A stretch of 6,271 nucleotides of DNA from Candidatus Saccharimonadia bacterium (GCA_023257055.1 JALRDG010000016.1:1-6271); one strand, 5' to 3'. Positions 1-5,166 are shown, counted from the stretch's first letter. A program made the numbers and translations. Notes: generated from the sequence alone by a model not told the origin.

Positions 1-408
1 AACTTCAAGCTTGTTGTAGCGCTTTTCAAGATCGCCACTTGCCATACGCTTTTCAAGATCTTTGAGCTTCTTGATTTGAGCGCTAACCGTAGCAACGTTT
101 GTCAGCATGCCGCCAATCCAACGTTCAGTAACGTATGGCTGGTTTGCTTTTTCAGCAGTCAGCTTAACGATGTCTTTTGCCTGCTTCTTCGTACCGACGA
201 AAAGAACTTTCTTACCGTTCGCAGCAACCTTCGTTAAGAATGGAAGCGCAACTTCAAGTGCGTCGACCGTCTTCGTCAGGTCGATGATGTGCGAATCCTG
301 TCGCTTTGAGTGAATGTATGGCGCCATTTTAGGGTGCCAACGGCTCGTTTTGTGTCCAAAGTGAACACCAGCTTCGAGCAAAGCTTTAATATCGACAGTT
401 ACTGCCAT
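1..408 (-). CDS. rpsB: 30S ribosomal protein S2, N-terminal part (runs off the window)
   Basis: Ribosomal protein S2 (uS2) is a late-assembling component of the small subunit. It sits between head and body near the mRNA exit side and helps dock S1 where S1 exists. Translating the minus strand from the ATG at 408 gives 136 residues with no stop, starting MAVTVDIKALLEAGVHFGHK. Family hallmarks are visible: GVHFGH at residues 14-19, the VGTKKQA strand-turn at 71-77 and RWIGGMLTN at 96-104, followed by a Lys-rich helix that matches the start of the S2 coiled-coil insertion. A complete S2 is usually about 230-260 residues, so roughly the second half lies beyond position 1, and tsf commonly follows. 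The start is fixed by AAGGAG at 418-423 with a 9-base spacer. Identification is by direct recognition of the conserved sequence. Confidence 0.97.
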   Translation of the reverse strand, partial: MAVTVDIKALLEAGVHFGHKTSRWHPKMAPYIHSKRQDSHIIDLTKTVDALEVALPFLTKVAANGKKVLFVGTKKQAKDIVKLTAEKANQPYVTERWIGGMLTNVATVSAQIKKLKDLEKRMASGDLEKRYNKLEV

Positions 409-417
409 TGCTTTGTA

Positions 418-423
418 CTCCTT
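418..423 (-). promoter_or_regulatory. Strong Shine-Dalgarno site of rpsB
   Basis: The minus strand reads AAGGAG here, nine bases before the rpsB ATG at 408. It is the only strong, well-spaced Shine-Dalgarno sequence at a gene start in this window. It stands out because most of the other genes appear to be leaderless. Confidence 0.85.
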
Positions 424-431
424 GTACCTCA

Positions 432-469
432 CCGGGAATACCTGAATGTTCAGGAGCAATATTCACCGG
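432..469 (-). promoter_or_regulatory. Hairpin in the rpsB 5' leader, candidate autoregulatory element
   Basis: On the minus-strand transcript, CCGG, GAATA and CCTGAA on the 5' side pair with TTCAGG, TATTC and CCGG on the 3' side. The upper stem closes on a tiny loop around CA. A five-base one-sided internal loop (TTGCT) and a single bulged T lie on the 5' arm. That gives about 15 base pairs between the promoter and the Shine-Dalgarno, ending 8 bases before AAGGAG. There is no T-run after it, so it is not a classic terminator. S2 is known to repress its own rpsB leader in Escherichia coli, so autogenous control is a reasonable inference, but the fold here was found only by eye. Confidence 0.55.
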
Positions 470-497
470 CTGTGTCATTAATTATGTTACGCAGTTA

Positions 498-526
498 ATT
501 ATACTGTAGAATACCCGAAAAGACAA
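498..526 (-). promoter_or_regulatory. Sigma-70-type promoter of rpsB
   Basis: The minus strand carries TTGTCT (526-521), a 17-base spacer, then a perfect TATAAT (503-498). Transcription would start near 491 and give a leader of about 83 bases before the rpsB ATG. An 8-base direct repeat (TTAATTAT on the plus strand at 478-485 and 495-502) places a second, weaker CATAAT exactly 17 bases downstream, which could be an alternative -10. The -35 lies only a few bases beyond the pilin gene stop. Confidence 0.75.
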
Positions 527-545
527 GACCGCTACCAGTCTTTTC
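517..545 (-). terminator. Possible weak terminator at the pilin gene end
   Basis: GAAAAGAC and GTCTTTTC form a perfect 8-bp inverted repeat with a 13-base loop that contains the pilin stop codon. In the minus-strand transcript the 3' arm ends CTTTTC, a short T-rich tail. The repeated GTCTT lets the 5' arm pair in two registers. The stem is A/T-rich and the T-run is short, so termination would be inefficient. The element overlaps the rpsB -35 box. Confidence 0.3.
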
Positions 546-1059
546 CACCTGGTGACCAATAGCCCCAGCCGCGCTTAACAGTAGCACCCCAGCGAGGCGA
601 GCTAGGCGGACCCGGATCTTGTAGCTCTGGCTCGATGGCGGCGATTTCGAATGGCTGAAACGACACACTAGCACCCTCGGAAAGGCGAAGCAGTTTGTAG
701 TCAAACCCATTCGAACGATAGATATAGGTATTTGCCGTCGCTGAGGCCGTGTTACCAAACGGTACATCACCCACCGTGCGGATATAATCTGGGATAAGTC
801 CAGGAATAAAGCTTTCACCTGACTGTCGACGATATCTCCAAGCTCCGCTCGTGGTCGGATACGCGCCATTTTTTGCATAATATTTCTCAAGCGCCATATT
901 CATATCTGCCATATCCCGCTTCATCATTGCGATATTAGAATCCTCGCGATATGTTCGGTACCCCACAACGGTAACTGCGGTCAAAATGCCAATAATGGTC
1001 ACGACAGTCACCAGTTCAATAACCGTAAAACCAGCTCGTCGAAACGATGTATAATTCAT
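532..1059 (-). CDS. Type IV pilin-like protein with class III signal peptide
   Basis: A 175-residue pilin or pseudopilin predicted to be processed by prepilin peptidase (PilD type) and built into a surface filament or secretion pseudopilus. The short basic leader MNYTSFRRAG is followed by the cleavage point G10|F11 and by a hydrophobic helix FTVIELVTVVTIIGIL, which carries the conserved Glu at mature position 5. Residues 42-63 continue as the amphipathic alpha-1 helix, followed by YYAKNGAYPTT, a stretch typical of pilin globular-domain entries. The rest is a variable beta-rich domain without cysteines. It ends in an aromatic/Gly-rich tail, RGWGYWSPGGKDW. No pilus assembly genes are adjacent, so major pilin, minor pilin and pseudopilin cannot be told apart. 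The start is set by the leader peptide. There is no Shine-Dalgarno, and a TATACT box ends 6 bases upstream, so the mRNA is probably leaderless. Confidence 0.9.
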   Translation of the reverse strand: MNYTSFRRAGFTVIELVTVVTIIGILTAVTVVGYRTYREDSNIAMMKRDMADMNMALEKYYAKNGAYPTTSGAWRYRRQSGESFIPGLIPDYIRTVGDVPFGNTASATANTYIYRSNGFDYKLLRLSEGASVSFQPFEIAAIEPELQDPGPPSSPRWGATVKRGWGYWSPGGKDW

Positions 1060-1065
1060 GTCATC

Positions 1066-1094
1066 AGTATATCGCTAATGGTTAGGTTTGACTA
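1066..1094 (-). promoter_or_regulatory. Promoter of the pilin gene, predicting a leaderless mRNA
   Basis: The minus strand has TAGTCA (1094-1089; 4 of 6 matches to TTGACA), a 17-base spacer and TATACT (1071-1066; 5 of 6 matches to TATAAT). With the usual 6-base gap, transcription would begin at 1059, the A of the pilin ATG. No purine-rich ribosome site lies between the -10 and the start codon. Confidence 0.6.
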
Positions 1095-1113
1095 GCTACT
1101 GCGAGGTTTTGAC
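1084..1113. repeat. Direct repeat across the divergent pilin/rpmE2 promoters
   Basis: AGGTTTGAC (1084-1092) recurs as AGGTTTTGAC (1104-1113), with start points 20 bases apart, about two helical turns. The first copy overlaps the pilin -35 and the second overlaps the rpmE2 -35. It could be an operator for one regulator acting on both promoters. It may also simply reflect two -35-like TTGAC cores that share a few flanking bases. Confidence 0.35.
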
Positions 1114-1137
1114 AATCCACTACAAAAAGCGTACAAT
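1109..1137 (+). promoter_or_regulatory. Near-consensus promoter of rpmE2
   Basis: A perfect TTGACA (1109-1114), a 17-base spacer and TACAAT (1132-1137, 5 of 6) form the strongest promoter in the window. Predicted initiation is near 1144, three bases before the ATG at 1147. An upstream in-frame ATG at 1141 lies ahead of that start site and so is unlikely to be transcribed. Confidence 0.85.
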
Positions 1138-1146
1138 TGTATGGAT

Positions 1147-1467
1147 ATGAAAAGCAGTATTCACCCACAAGACTATCGCCCAGTCGTATTTAGCGACGAA
1201 GTGGCAGGGTTTTCGTTCCTAACCCAGTCGACCGCACAAACGAACGACACCGTTAAATGGGAAGATGGCAACGAGTACCCACTTGTTAAAGTGCACATCT
1301 CAAGTGCCTCTCACCCATTCTTTACCGGCGAAGAGAAGATCATCGACACTGAAGGTCGTGTTGACCGCTTCAAGGCTCGCTTCGCGAAAGCCGAAGAGCG
1401 CAAGCAAGCTCTTGCCAACAAGGCAAAGAAAGCAAACGCTACTTCTGCTCGAAAAGCTGACAAATAG
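1147..1467 (+). CDS. rpmE2: 50S ribosomal protein L31, type B (zinc-free)
   Basis: L31 (bL31) bridges the central protuberance of the large subunit to the small-subunit head. The 106-residue product starts MKSSIHPQDYRPVVF, the usual type B opening, and continues with GFSFLTQST (21-29), YPLVKVHISSASHPFFTG (44-61) and DTEGRVDRFKARF (67-79). It has no cysteines, so it lacks the zinc site of type A L31, and it belongs to the form that zinc-binding bacteria often deploy under zinc limitation. Typical type B proteins are about 80-90 residues. The excess here is a Lys/Ala-rich tail from about residue 80. I prefer the ATG at 1147 over the one at 1141 because family members begin at this Met and the promoter predicts initiation near 1144. 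A strong terminator follows 12 bases after the stop. Its place upstream of prfA-prmC matches a known conserved gene order. Confidence 0.94.
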   Translation: MKSSIHPQDYRPVVFSDEVAGFSFLTQSTAQTNDTVKWEDGNEYPLVKVHISSASHPFFTGEEKIIDTEGRVDRFKARFAKAEERKQALANKAKKANATSARKADK

Positions 1468-1479
1468 TCACTCCACGAA

Positions 1480-1517
1480 ATATAAAAAGACTTCCCAATG
1501 CGGAGGTCTTTTTATAT
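1480..1517 (+). terminator. Strong intrinsic terminator after rpmE2, symmetrical enough to work both ways
   Basis: ATATAAAAAGAC (1480-1491) pairs perfectly with GTCTTTTTATAT (1506-1517). The stem continues through a T-G wobble and TCC/GGA to a six-base loop, CAATGC (1496-1501). The 3' arm supplies a five-T run and the 5' arm supplies five A, so the hairpin resembles a terminator on either strand. It ends rpmE2 transcription. Its right edge overlaps the -10 box proposed for the next gene. Confidence 0.88.
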
Positions 1518-1520
1518 AGT
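1492..1520 (+). promoter_or_regulatory. Possible promoter of the small membrane-protein gene, embedded in the terminator
   Basis: TATAGT (1515-1520; 5 of 6) ends exactly 6 bases before the ATG at 1527, so initiation would fall on the A of the start codon. The matching -35 position, 17 bases upstream, reads TTCCCA (1492-1497; 4 of 6), inside the terminator loop region. The spacing fits the pattern of other genes here, but the -35 is weak. Confidence 0.4.
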
Positions 1521-1526
1521 ACTGAC

Positions 1527-1904
1527 ATGAAGAAAGATCGATCCCTTTTCTTATTTGGCGTCCTTCTATTTCTATGCTCGGTTGTCACAATGTGCCTTGC
1601 AATACCGCTTGTACTAATAGCGAGTATATTCCCTGGATCTATCGAGGGACTTTGGACAATATTAGCTATGGCAGCAATAATTATCGGGTATTTCATGTTC
1701 AATATCTATCTCTCTATTAGAGTTATGAAAACTCGGAAGCCTATCGGTACAGAAAAAAATATGATTGCCGCAATAGCGTTAATCCTACTGTCTGGCCTGA
1801 TTTTTATAGACCACAGTAATATAGTCGGTATCGTTTTTTCGATTTGCGGATCAGTTGTTGGCTCGACTTGGCTTACGATACTCACTCACAAGCGCGAGGT
1901 ATAA
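1527..1904 (+). CDS. Small four-helix membrane protein, function unknown
   Basis: I do not recognise this 125-residue protein. It has four hydrophobic segments, at about residues 7-34, 41-65, 77-95 and 97-118. A basic loop, MKTRKPIGTEK, lies between helices two and three, and the C-terminus is basic (THKREV). Positive charges at the N-terminus, middle loop and C-terminus predict that both ends and that loop are cytoplasmic. There are no catalytic or metal-binding motifs; two or three cysteines lie inside helices. Four 60-base samples of the gene run about 32-42% G+C, against 53-62% in samples of prfA and prmC, and its codons favour A/T endings. It interrupts rpmE2-prfA, between a strong terminator and a promoter of its own. 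Acquisition by transfer or relaxed constraint is plausible. No Shine-Dalgarno is present and the start is the first ATG of the frame. Confidence 0.75.
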   Translation: MKKDRSLFLFGVLLFLCSVVTMCLAIPLVLIASIFPGSIEGLWTILAMAAIIIGYFMFNIYLSIRVMKTRKPIGTEKNMIAAIALILLSGLIFIDHSNIVGIVFSICGSVVGSTWLTILTHKREV

Positions 1905-1957
1905 GTTAAAACGCCTTTCAAACAAACACGCACCGCTCTTAGTATTGATCTTATTTC

Positions 1958-1966
1958 TGCTATAAT
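1958..1966 (+). promoter_or_regulatory. Extended -10 promoter of prfA-prmC
   Basis: TGC followed by a perfect TATAAT (1961-1966) is an extended -10 element, which can work with a poor -35; no good -35 is seen at 16-18 bases. Initiation would be near 1973, three bases before the prfA ATG. The rest of the 71-base gap after the membrane-protein gene (1905-1975) shows no convincing terminator or ribosome site. Confidence 0.7.
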
Positions 1967-1975
1967 AACAGTAGT

Positions 1976-3052
1976 ATGCCAACAATTTCCTTAGATATTA
2001 CCACTCTAGAACAAGAACGTTCCGAGCTTTCGGCGTTCCTTTCGGACCCTAGTGCGTATTCCAGTCCAGATTTCTCGATCAAGAACAAACGCTTCACCGA
2101 GCTGGAGACGCTAATTGCAACCGCAAAGCGACGCGAGCAACTCAAGCAGAACATTACCGAGGCACGCGAACTCGCAAATGGCAGTGACGAACTCGCTGAG
2201 CTCGCTAAGCAAGAAGTTATCGATAACGAAAAAGAACTCGAGCAACTTGAAAACGATCTATTTATCATGCTTGCACCAAAAGATCCAAACGATGAAAAGA
2301 ACGTTATCGTCGAAATTCGTGCCGGCGCCGGTGGCGACGAGGCTTCATTATTTGCTGCCGAACTCTACCGCATGTACCTGCGCTACTGCGAAACACACAG
2401 CCTTAAAACTGAACTTTTAAGCGAAAGCGCCAATGATACCGGCGGTTACAAGGAAGTCGTTTTCAAAGTAGCCGGCGACAGCCCGTACGCTCGCCTGAAG
2501 TTTGAATCTGGTGTTCACCGCGTACAGCGCGTTCCGGCAACAGAAAGCCAGGGGCGAATCCACACGAGTACCGTGACGGTTGCCGTGCTTCCTGAGGCTG
2601 AAGAGTCTGACATTGAAATCCATGCCAACGATCTTAAAATTGATGTCTATCGTGCCGGCGGCCATGGCGGCCAATCCGTTAACACGACCGACTCGGCTGT
2701 GCGCATTACTCACTTACCTACCGGCCTGGTTGTCACCAATCAGGACGAAAAGTCGCAGATTAAGAACAAAGAAAAAGCCCTGAGCGTGCTTCGTTCTCGC
2801 CTTTTGCAGCAAAAGCTCGATGACGAAAATAACAAACTTGCCGCCGAACGCCGTAGCCTGATTGGCTCCGGTGATCGCTCGGAAAAAATCCGCACCTACA
2901 ACTTCCCACAGGACCGCATTACCGATCATCGCATTGGCTATTCACGAAGCGGTATTCCACAGGCCATGAATGGTGCAATTGACGATCTCTTTGACCACCT
3001 GGCAGCCTATGAACGGGAGCTTGCAGCTGCTAATGCAAGTAACGATAGCTAG
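1976..3052 (+). CDS. prfA: Peptide chain release factor 1
   Basis: RF1 reads UAA and UAG in the ribosomal A site and triggers peptide release. The 358-residue product has the usual family length. A coiled-coil-rich N-terminal domain spans about residues 1-100. IRAGAGGDEASLFAAELYRMY begins near 114. The codon-recognition motif Pro-Ala-Thr is at 187-189, inside VHRVQRVPATESQGRIHTS; this marks RF1, since RF2 has Ser-Pro-Phe at that place. The catalytic Gly-Gly-Gln is at 231-233, in RAGGHGGQSVN. The conserved IRTYNFPQDRITDHR is at 305-319. The start is the first ATG of the frame, just after an extended -10 box and without a Shine-Dalgarno, so it is likely translated from a leaderless mRNA. Its 3' end overlaps prmC by 20 bases, and the PrmC product is expected to methylate Gln233. 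It ends in TAG, one of the codons it reads. Confidence 0.98.
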   Translation: MPTISLDITTLEQERSELSAFLSDPSAYSSPDFSIKNKRFTELETLIATAKRREQLKQNITEARELANGSDELAELAKQEVIDNEKELEQLENDLFIMLAPKDPNDEKNVIVEIRAGAGGDEASLFAAELYRMYLRYCETHSLKTELLSESANDTGGYKEVVFKVAGDSPYARLKFESGVHRVQRVPATESQGRIHTSTVTVAVLPEAEESDIEIHANDLKIDVYRAGGHGGQSVNTTDSAVRITHLPTGLVVTNQDEKSQIKNKEKALSVLRSRLLQQKLDDENNKLAAERRSLIGSGDRSEKIRTYNFPQDRITDHRIGYSRSGIPQAMNGAIDDLFDHLAAYERELAAANASNDS

Positions 3053-3872
3053 CTGGCTTGATTCAGCCGAGCGTTGCCTGAAAGAAGCAGGCGTCCCTTC
3101 GGCACGGCTTGATGCCGAAGTTCTTCTGGCGCACACGCTAAAAAAACCACGCACCTATCTACACGCTCACCACGACGACACAATTGACGACCTTCGCGCA
3201 CTCGAAATTGCTGACGCTCGACTTGATCTCCGAAAAGACCGAACCCCGGTCGCCTACATTATCGGCCACAAAGATTTCTACGGTCGTCGATTCCATGTGA
3301 CGCCGGCGACACTAATTCCCCGGCCAGAGTCAGAAGACGGAATAACATTACTGAATGAGCTTATCCCTGCTACTACCCCGCTTCTTGACCTAAATGAACG
3401 CCTCGTTGATATCGGAACAGGCAGCGGCGTTCTTGGCATCACTGCCAAGCTTGAACACCCGGAGCTCGATGTGCACCTCGTCGACATTAGCCGACATGCC
3501 TTAAACGTGGCTCGGCGAAATGCCCGCCAACTGCATGCCGATGTTACCCTACACGAATCAAACCTGTTAAAGAATTTCCCCCTGAAAGTTCGCTATATTG
3601 TCGCTAATCTCCCTTACGTCGACCGCACATGGGACGATATCTCTCCCGAGCTACGTCACGAGCCAGAACAGGCCTTATTTGCAGATGAATCTGGCTTGGC
3701 GCTCATTTACCAACTGATCGAACAGACGCATCTGAATCTTGAAGAAGGTGGCCATCTACTAATTGAAGCAGATCCCACTCAACACCCGAACATTATACGA
3801 CGAGCCAAAGAAAATAGCCTGCATCTCGTGACGACGCGAGGCTATTATATAGTTTTTCGCCAGGAAGCTTAG
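3033..3872 (+). CDS. prmC: Release factor glutamine methyltransferase (HemK family)
   Basis: PrmC transfers a methyl group from S-adenosylmethionine to the side-chain amide of the GGQ glutamine in release factors. From the ATG at 3033 the protein is 279 residues. A helical N-terminal release-factor-binding domain (SARLDAEVLLAHTL at about 23-36) is followed by the family block PVAYIIGHKDFYGRRFHVTP and LIPRPESE (about 72-101). The SAM motif I is DIGTGSG at 126-132, and the acidic VDIS follows at 150-153. The substrate motif is NLPY at 192-195, where the family normally has NPPY. LLIEAD lies near 242. An upstream in-frame ATG at 2970 is deep inside prfA and would add a non-homologous 21-residue tail, so I chose 3033. 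GGGAG at 3015-3019 may help initiation, but translational coupling to prfA is the likelier route. Confidence 0.94.
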   Translation: MQVTIASWLDSAERCLKEAGVPSARLDAEVLLAHTLKKPRTYLHAHHDDTIDDLRALEIADARLDLRKDRTPVAYIIGHKDFYGRRFHVTPATLIPRPESEDGITLLNELIPATTPLLDLNERLVDIGTGSGVLGITAKLEHPELDVHLVDISRHALNVARRNARQLHADVTLHESNLLKNFPLKVRYIVANLPYVDRTWDDISPELRHEPEQALFADESGLALIYQLIEQTHLNLEEGGHLLIEADPTQHPNIIRRAKENSLHLVTTRGYYIVFRQEA

Positions 3873-3885
3873 GCGTTATATTCTT
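3858..3885 (+). terminator. Weak candidate terminator at the prmC/htrA convergence
   Basis: CGCC (3858-3861) and GGCG (3872-3875) can form a short hairpin over the overlapping stop codons, followed on the plus strand by the T-rich TTATATTCTT. A second, longer stem, GCGTTA (3873-3878) with TAACGC (3892-3897), overlaps it inside the htrA 3' end. Neither has a clean T-run. The two genes leave no non-coding space here, so any termination signal must lie within coding sequence. Confidence 0.25.
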
Positions 3886-5104
3886 CGAGAGTAACGCGCA
3901 TCTGGCGCTCATTGCCGTCCCGGCTGACCGTCAATGTAACCGTTTCCCCAGGGGCGTACTCCGCAATCATATTGCTCATACTGCCATTCTCGCCGACAAC
4001 ATCGTCGTTGAGCTTCAAGATAATGTCACCCTCTTTTATACCCGCTTTTTCAGCTGGACTACCCGATAATACCGCTGGTGTTGTGCCAGTATTTTGTACG
4101 TAAGCACCTTTTTGTTGATCCAAAGAAAACTCCTTCGCCACTTCCGGAGTGATCGATATGAAGTTAACGCCGAGGTAGGAACGTTTCGCCTCGCCAGTCT
4201 TTAAAAGATGCTTTAGCATACCCTTTGTCGCATCAATCGGAATAGCAAAGCCAATGCCCTGTGCCTCGGCAGCAATCGCCGTATTAATGCCGATTACCTG
4301 ACCGGACGTATTAATAAGTGGTCCACCAGAGTTACCCGGATTAATTGCTGCATCGGTCTGCAGTAAGCCCGTTAATGTCTCGACACCATCGTTCGATTGA
4401 GCGGTTACCGGTCGATCTTTACCGGAGATAATGCCACTCGTTACCGTGTTTTGATATTGCCCAAGCGAATTACCGATTGCCACCACTTGCTGTGCAACAC
4501 GAATCGAGCCGGAATCGCCAATTTCTGCTACCGGCAAGTTACGCGCGCCGTCAATTTTCAAAAATGCAATGTCGTTCAACGGATCAGTACCGACAAGCTT
4601 TACTTTGTCGTACGTCGTTCCGTCACTTGTGACGATTTGAATATTCGACGCGCCGTCAATAACATGCTTATTAGTGAGAATGTAACCATTTTCGCTCACA
4701 ATCACCCCGGTTCCAGCACCTTCACCAACCTGCATGCCAAAATACGAACGTGACGTCACTTCCGTGACGACCGAGACAACACTTTTTGATACCTTATTGA
4801 CCGCTTCAGAAATATTCTTTTCCTCGCCGCTCATTTGCGCATTGCCGTCGTTAGTCGATTGCACAAAAGAGGATGACGGATCATCGACACGCTCTTGCAC
4901 CCAAGCGCCGCCGTAGCCAGCAAGCGCTGCCACGCCAGCGACGGCAAGGCCAGTCCCAATGAGACGACCACGCGAGCCACCGCCCTTTCGAGCAGTAGTA
5001 TCAATATATCGTGGTTGTTCATGTTGTTCCGGCGCAGGTGGTGCTACCGGCGGAATACGATCAGCATCGTATTCACTGTGTGAAGATTGTGATTCATGTT
5101 TCAT
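3869..5104 (-). CDS. Membrane-anchored HtrA/DegP-like serine protease with one PDZ domain
   Basis: A 411-residue member of the HtrA (S1C) family, which degrades or refolds damaged proteins outside the membrane. Residues 1-47 form a polar, Pro-rich, probably disordered cytoplasmic tail with a basic end. Residues 48-69 form one transmembrane anchor that leaves the rest outside. The trypsin-like domain has all three catalytic residues: His147 in TNKHVIDG, Asp178 in NDIAFLKI and Ser259 in GNSGGPL. A PDZ domain spans about 308-408, with the carboxylate-binding YLGV loop at 310-313 and GSPAEKAGIKEGDIIL at 348-363. The layout matches the single-PDZ, N-anchored HtrA proteins of Gram-positive bacteria. 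The start is the first ATG, with TATACT ending 8 bases before it. It ends convergent with prmC, the two stop codons overlapping. Upstream half-sites suggest regulated expression. Confidence 0.95.
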   Translation of the reverse strand: MKHESQSSHSEYDADRIPPVAPPAPEQHEQPRYIDTTARKGGGSRGRLIGTGLAVAGVAALAGYGGAWVQERVDDPSSSFVQSTNDGNAQMSGEEKNISEAVNKVSKSVVSVVTEVTSRSYFGMQVGEGAGTGVIVSENGYILTNKHVIDGASNIQIVTSDGTTYDKVKLVGTDPLNDIAFLKIDGARNLPVAEIGDSGSIRVAQQVVAIGNSLGQYQNTVTSGIISGKDRPVTAQSNDGVETLTGLLQTDAAINPGNSGGPLINTSGQVIGINTAIAAEAQGIGFAIPIDATKGMLKHLLKTGEAKRSYLGVNFISITPEVAKEFSLDQQKGAYVQNTGTTPAVLSGSPAEKAGIKEGDIILKLNDDVVGENGSMSNMIAEYAPGETVTLTVSRDGNERQMRVTLEEYNA

Positions 5105-5112
5105 ATACCACC

Positions 5113-5118
5113 AGTATA
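5113..5118 (-). promoter_or_regulatory. -10 box of the htrA-like gene
   Basis: The minus strand reads TATACT (5118-5113), predicting initiation near 5106 and a leader of about two bases before the ATG at 5104. The -35 position at 17 bases reads AGGAAA, a poor match, and there is no TG extension. The promoter may therefore need an activator. The GGTGGT between the -10 and ATG is too close to the predicted start site to be transcribed as a ribosome site. Confidence 0.55.
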
Positions 5119-5128
5119 CCGCGAAATG

Positions 5129-5162
5129 CTGATATTTTCCTGATAACCATAACGGCTATCAG
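5129..5162. promoter_or_regulatory. Candidate operator: three CTGATA/TATCAG half-sites upstream of htrA
   Basis: On the plus strand, CTGATA occurs at 5129-5134 and again at 5140-5145, exactly 11 bases apart (one helical turn), with the inverted copy TATCAG at 5157-5162. The outer two form a perfect 7-bp inverted repeat (CCTGATA/TATCAGG, 5139-5163). It could also fold as a hairpin just after the stop codon of the upstream membrane gene, but no T-run follows on the minus strand. Tandem sites one turn apart beside a weak -35 resemble binding sites of OmpR/PhoB-type response regulators, which control htrA in some Gram-positive bacteria. The link is inference. Confidence 0.45.
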
Positions 5163-5166
5163 GTAT

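Noticed and set aside
495..890. A 131-residue minus-strand open frame inside the pilin gene
   Set aside because: It overlaps the pilin coding sequence in another frame. The pilin has a clear signal peptide and family features, while this frame has none.
1141..1146. ATG at 1141 as the rpmE2 start
   Set aside because: It lies upstream of the predicted transcript start, and the family begins at the Met encoded at 1147.
2970..3032. Upstream in-frame ATG as the prmC start, giving a 300-residue protein
   Set aside because: The extra 21 residues (MVQLTISLTTWQPMN...) do not resemble PrmC and are prfA sequence read out of frame. The family-like N-terminus begins at the ATG at 3033.
3033..3872. prmC as an RNA adenine methyltransferase, because of NLPY
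   Set aside because: The PVAYIIG...LIPRPESE block, the overall length and the overlap with prfA identify it as PrmC.
4397..4753. A 118-residue plus-strand open frame antisense to the htrA-like gene
   Set aside because: Its translation has no recognisable domain and mirrors the well-conserved protease core on the other strand. It has no promoter or ribosome site.
5139..5163. The CCTGATA/TATCAGG inverted repeat as an intrinsic terminator of the 5167-5943 gene
   Set aside because: On the minus-strand transcript it is followed by AAAATATC rather than a T-run, so an operator is more likely.
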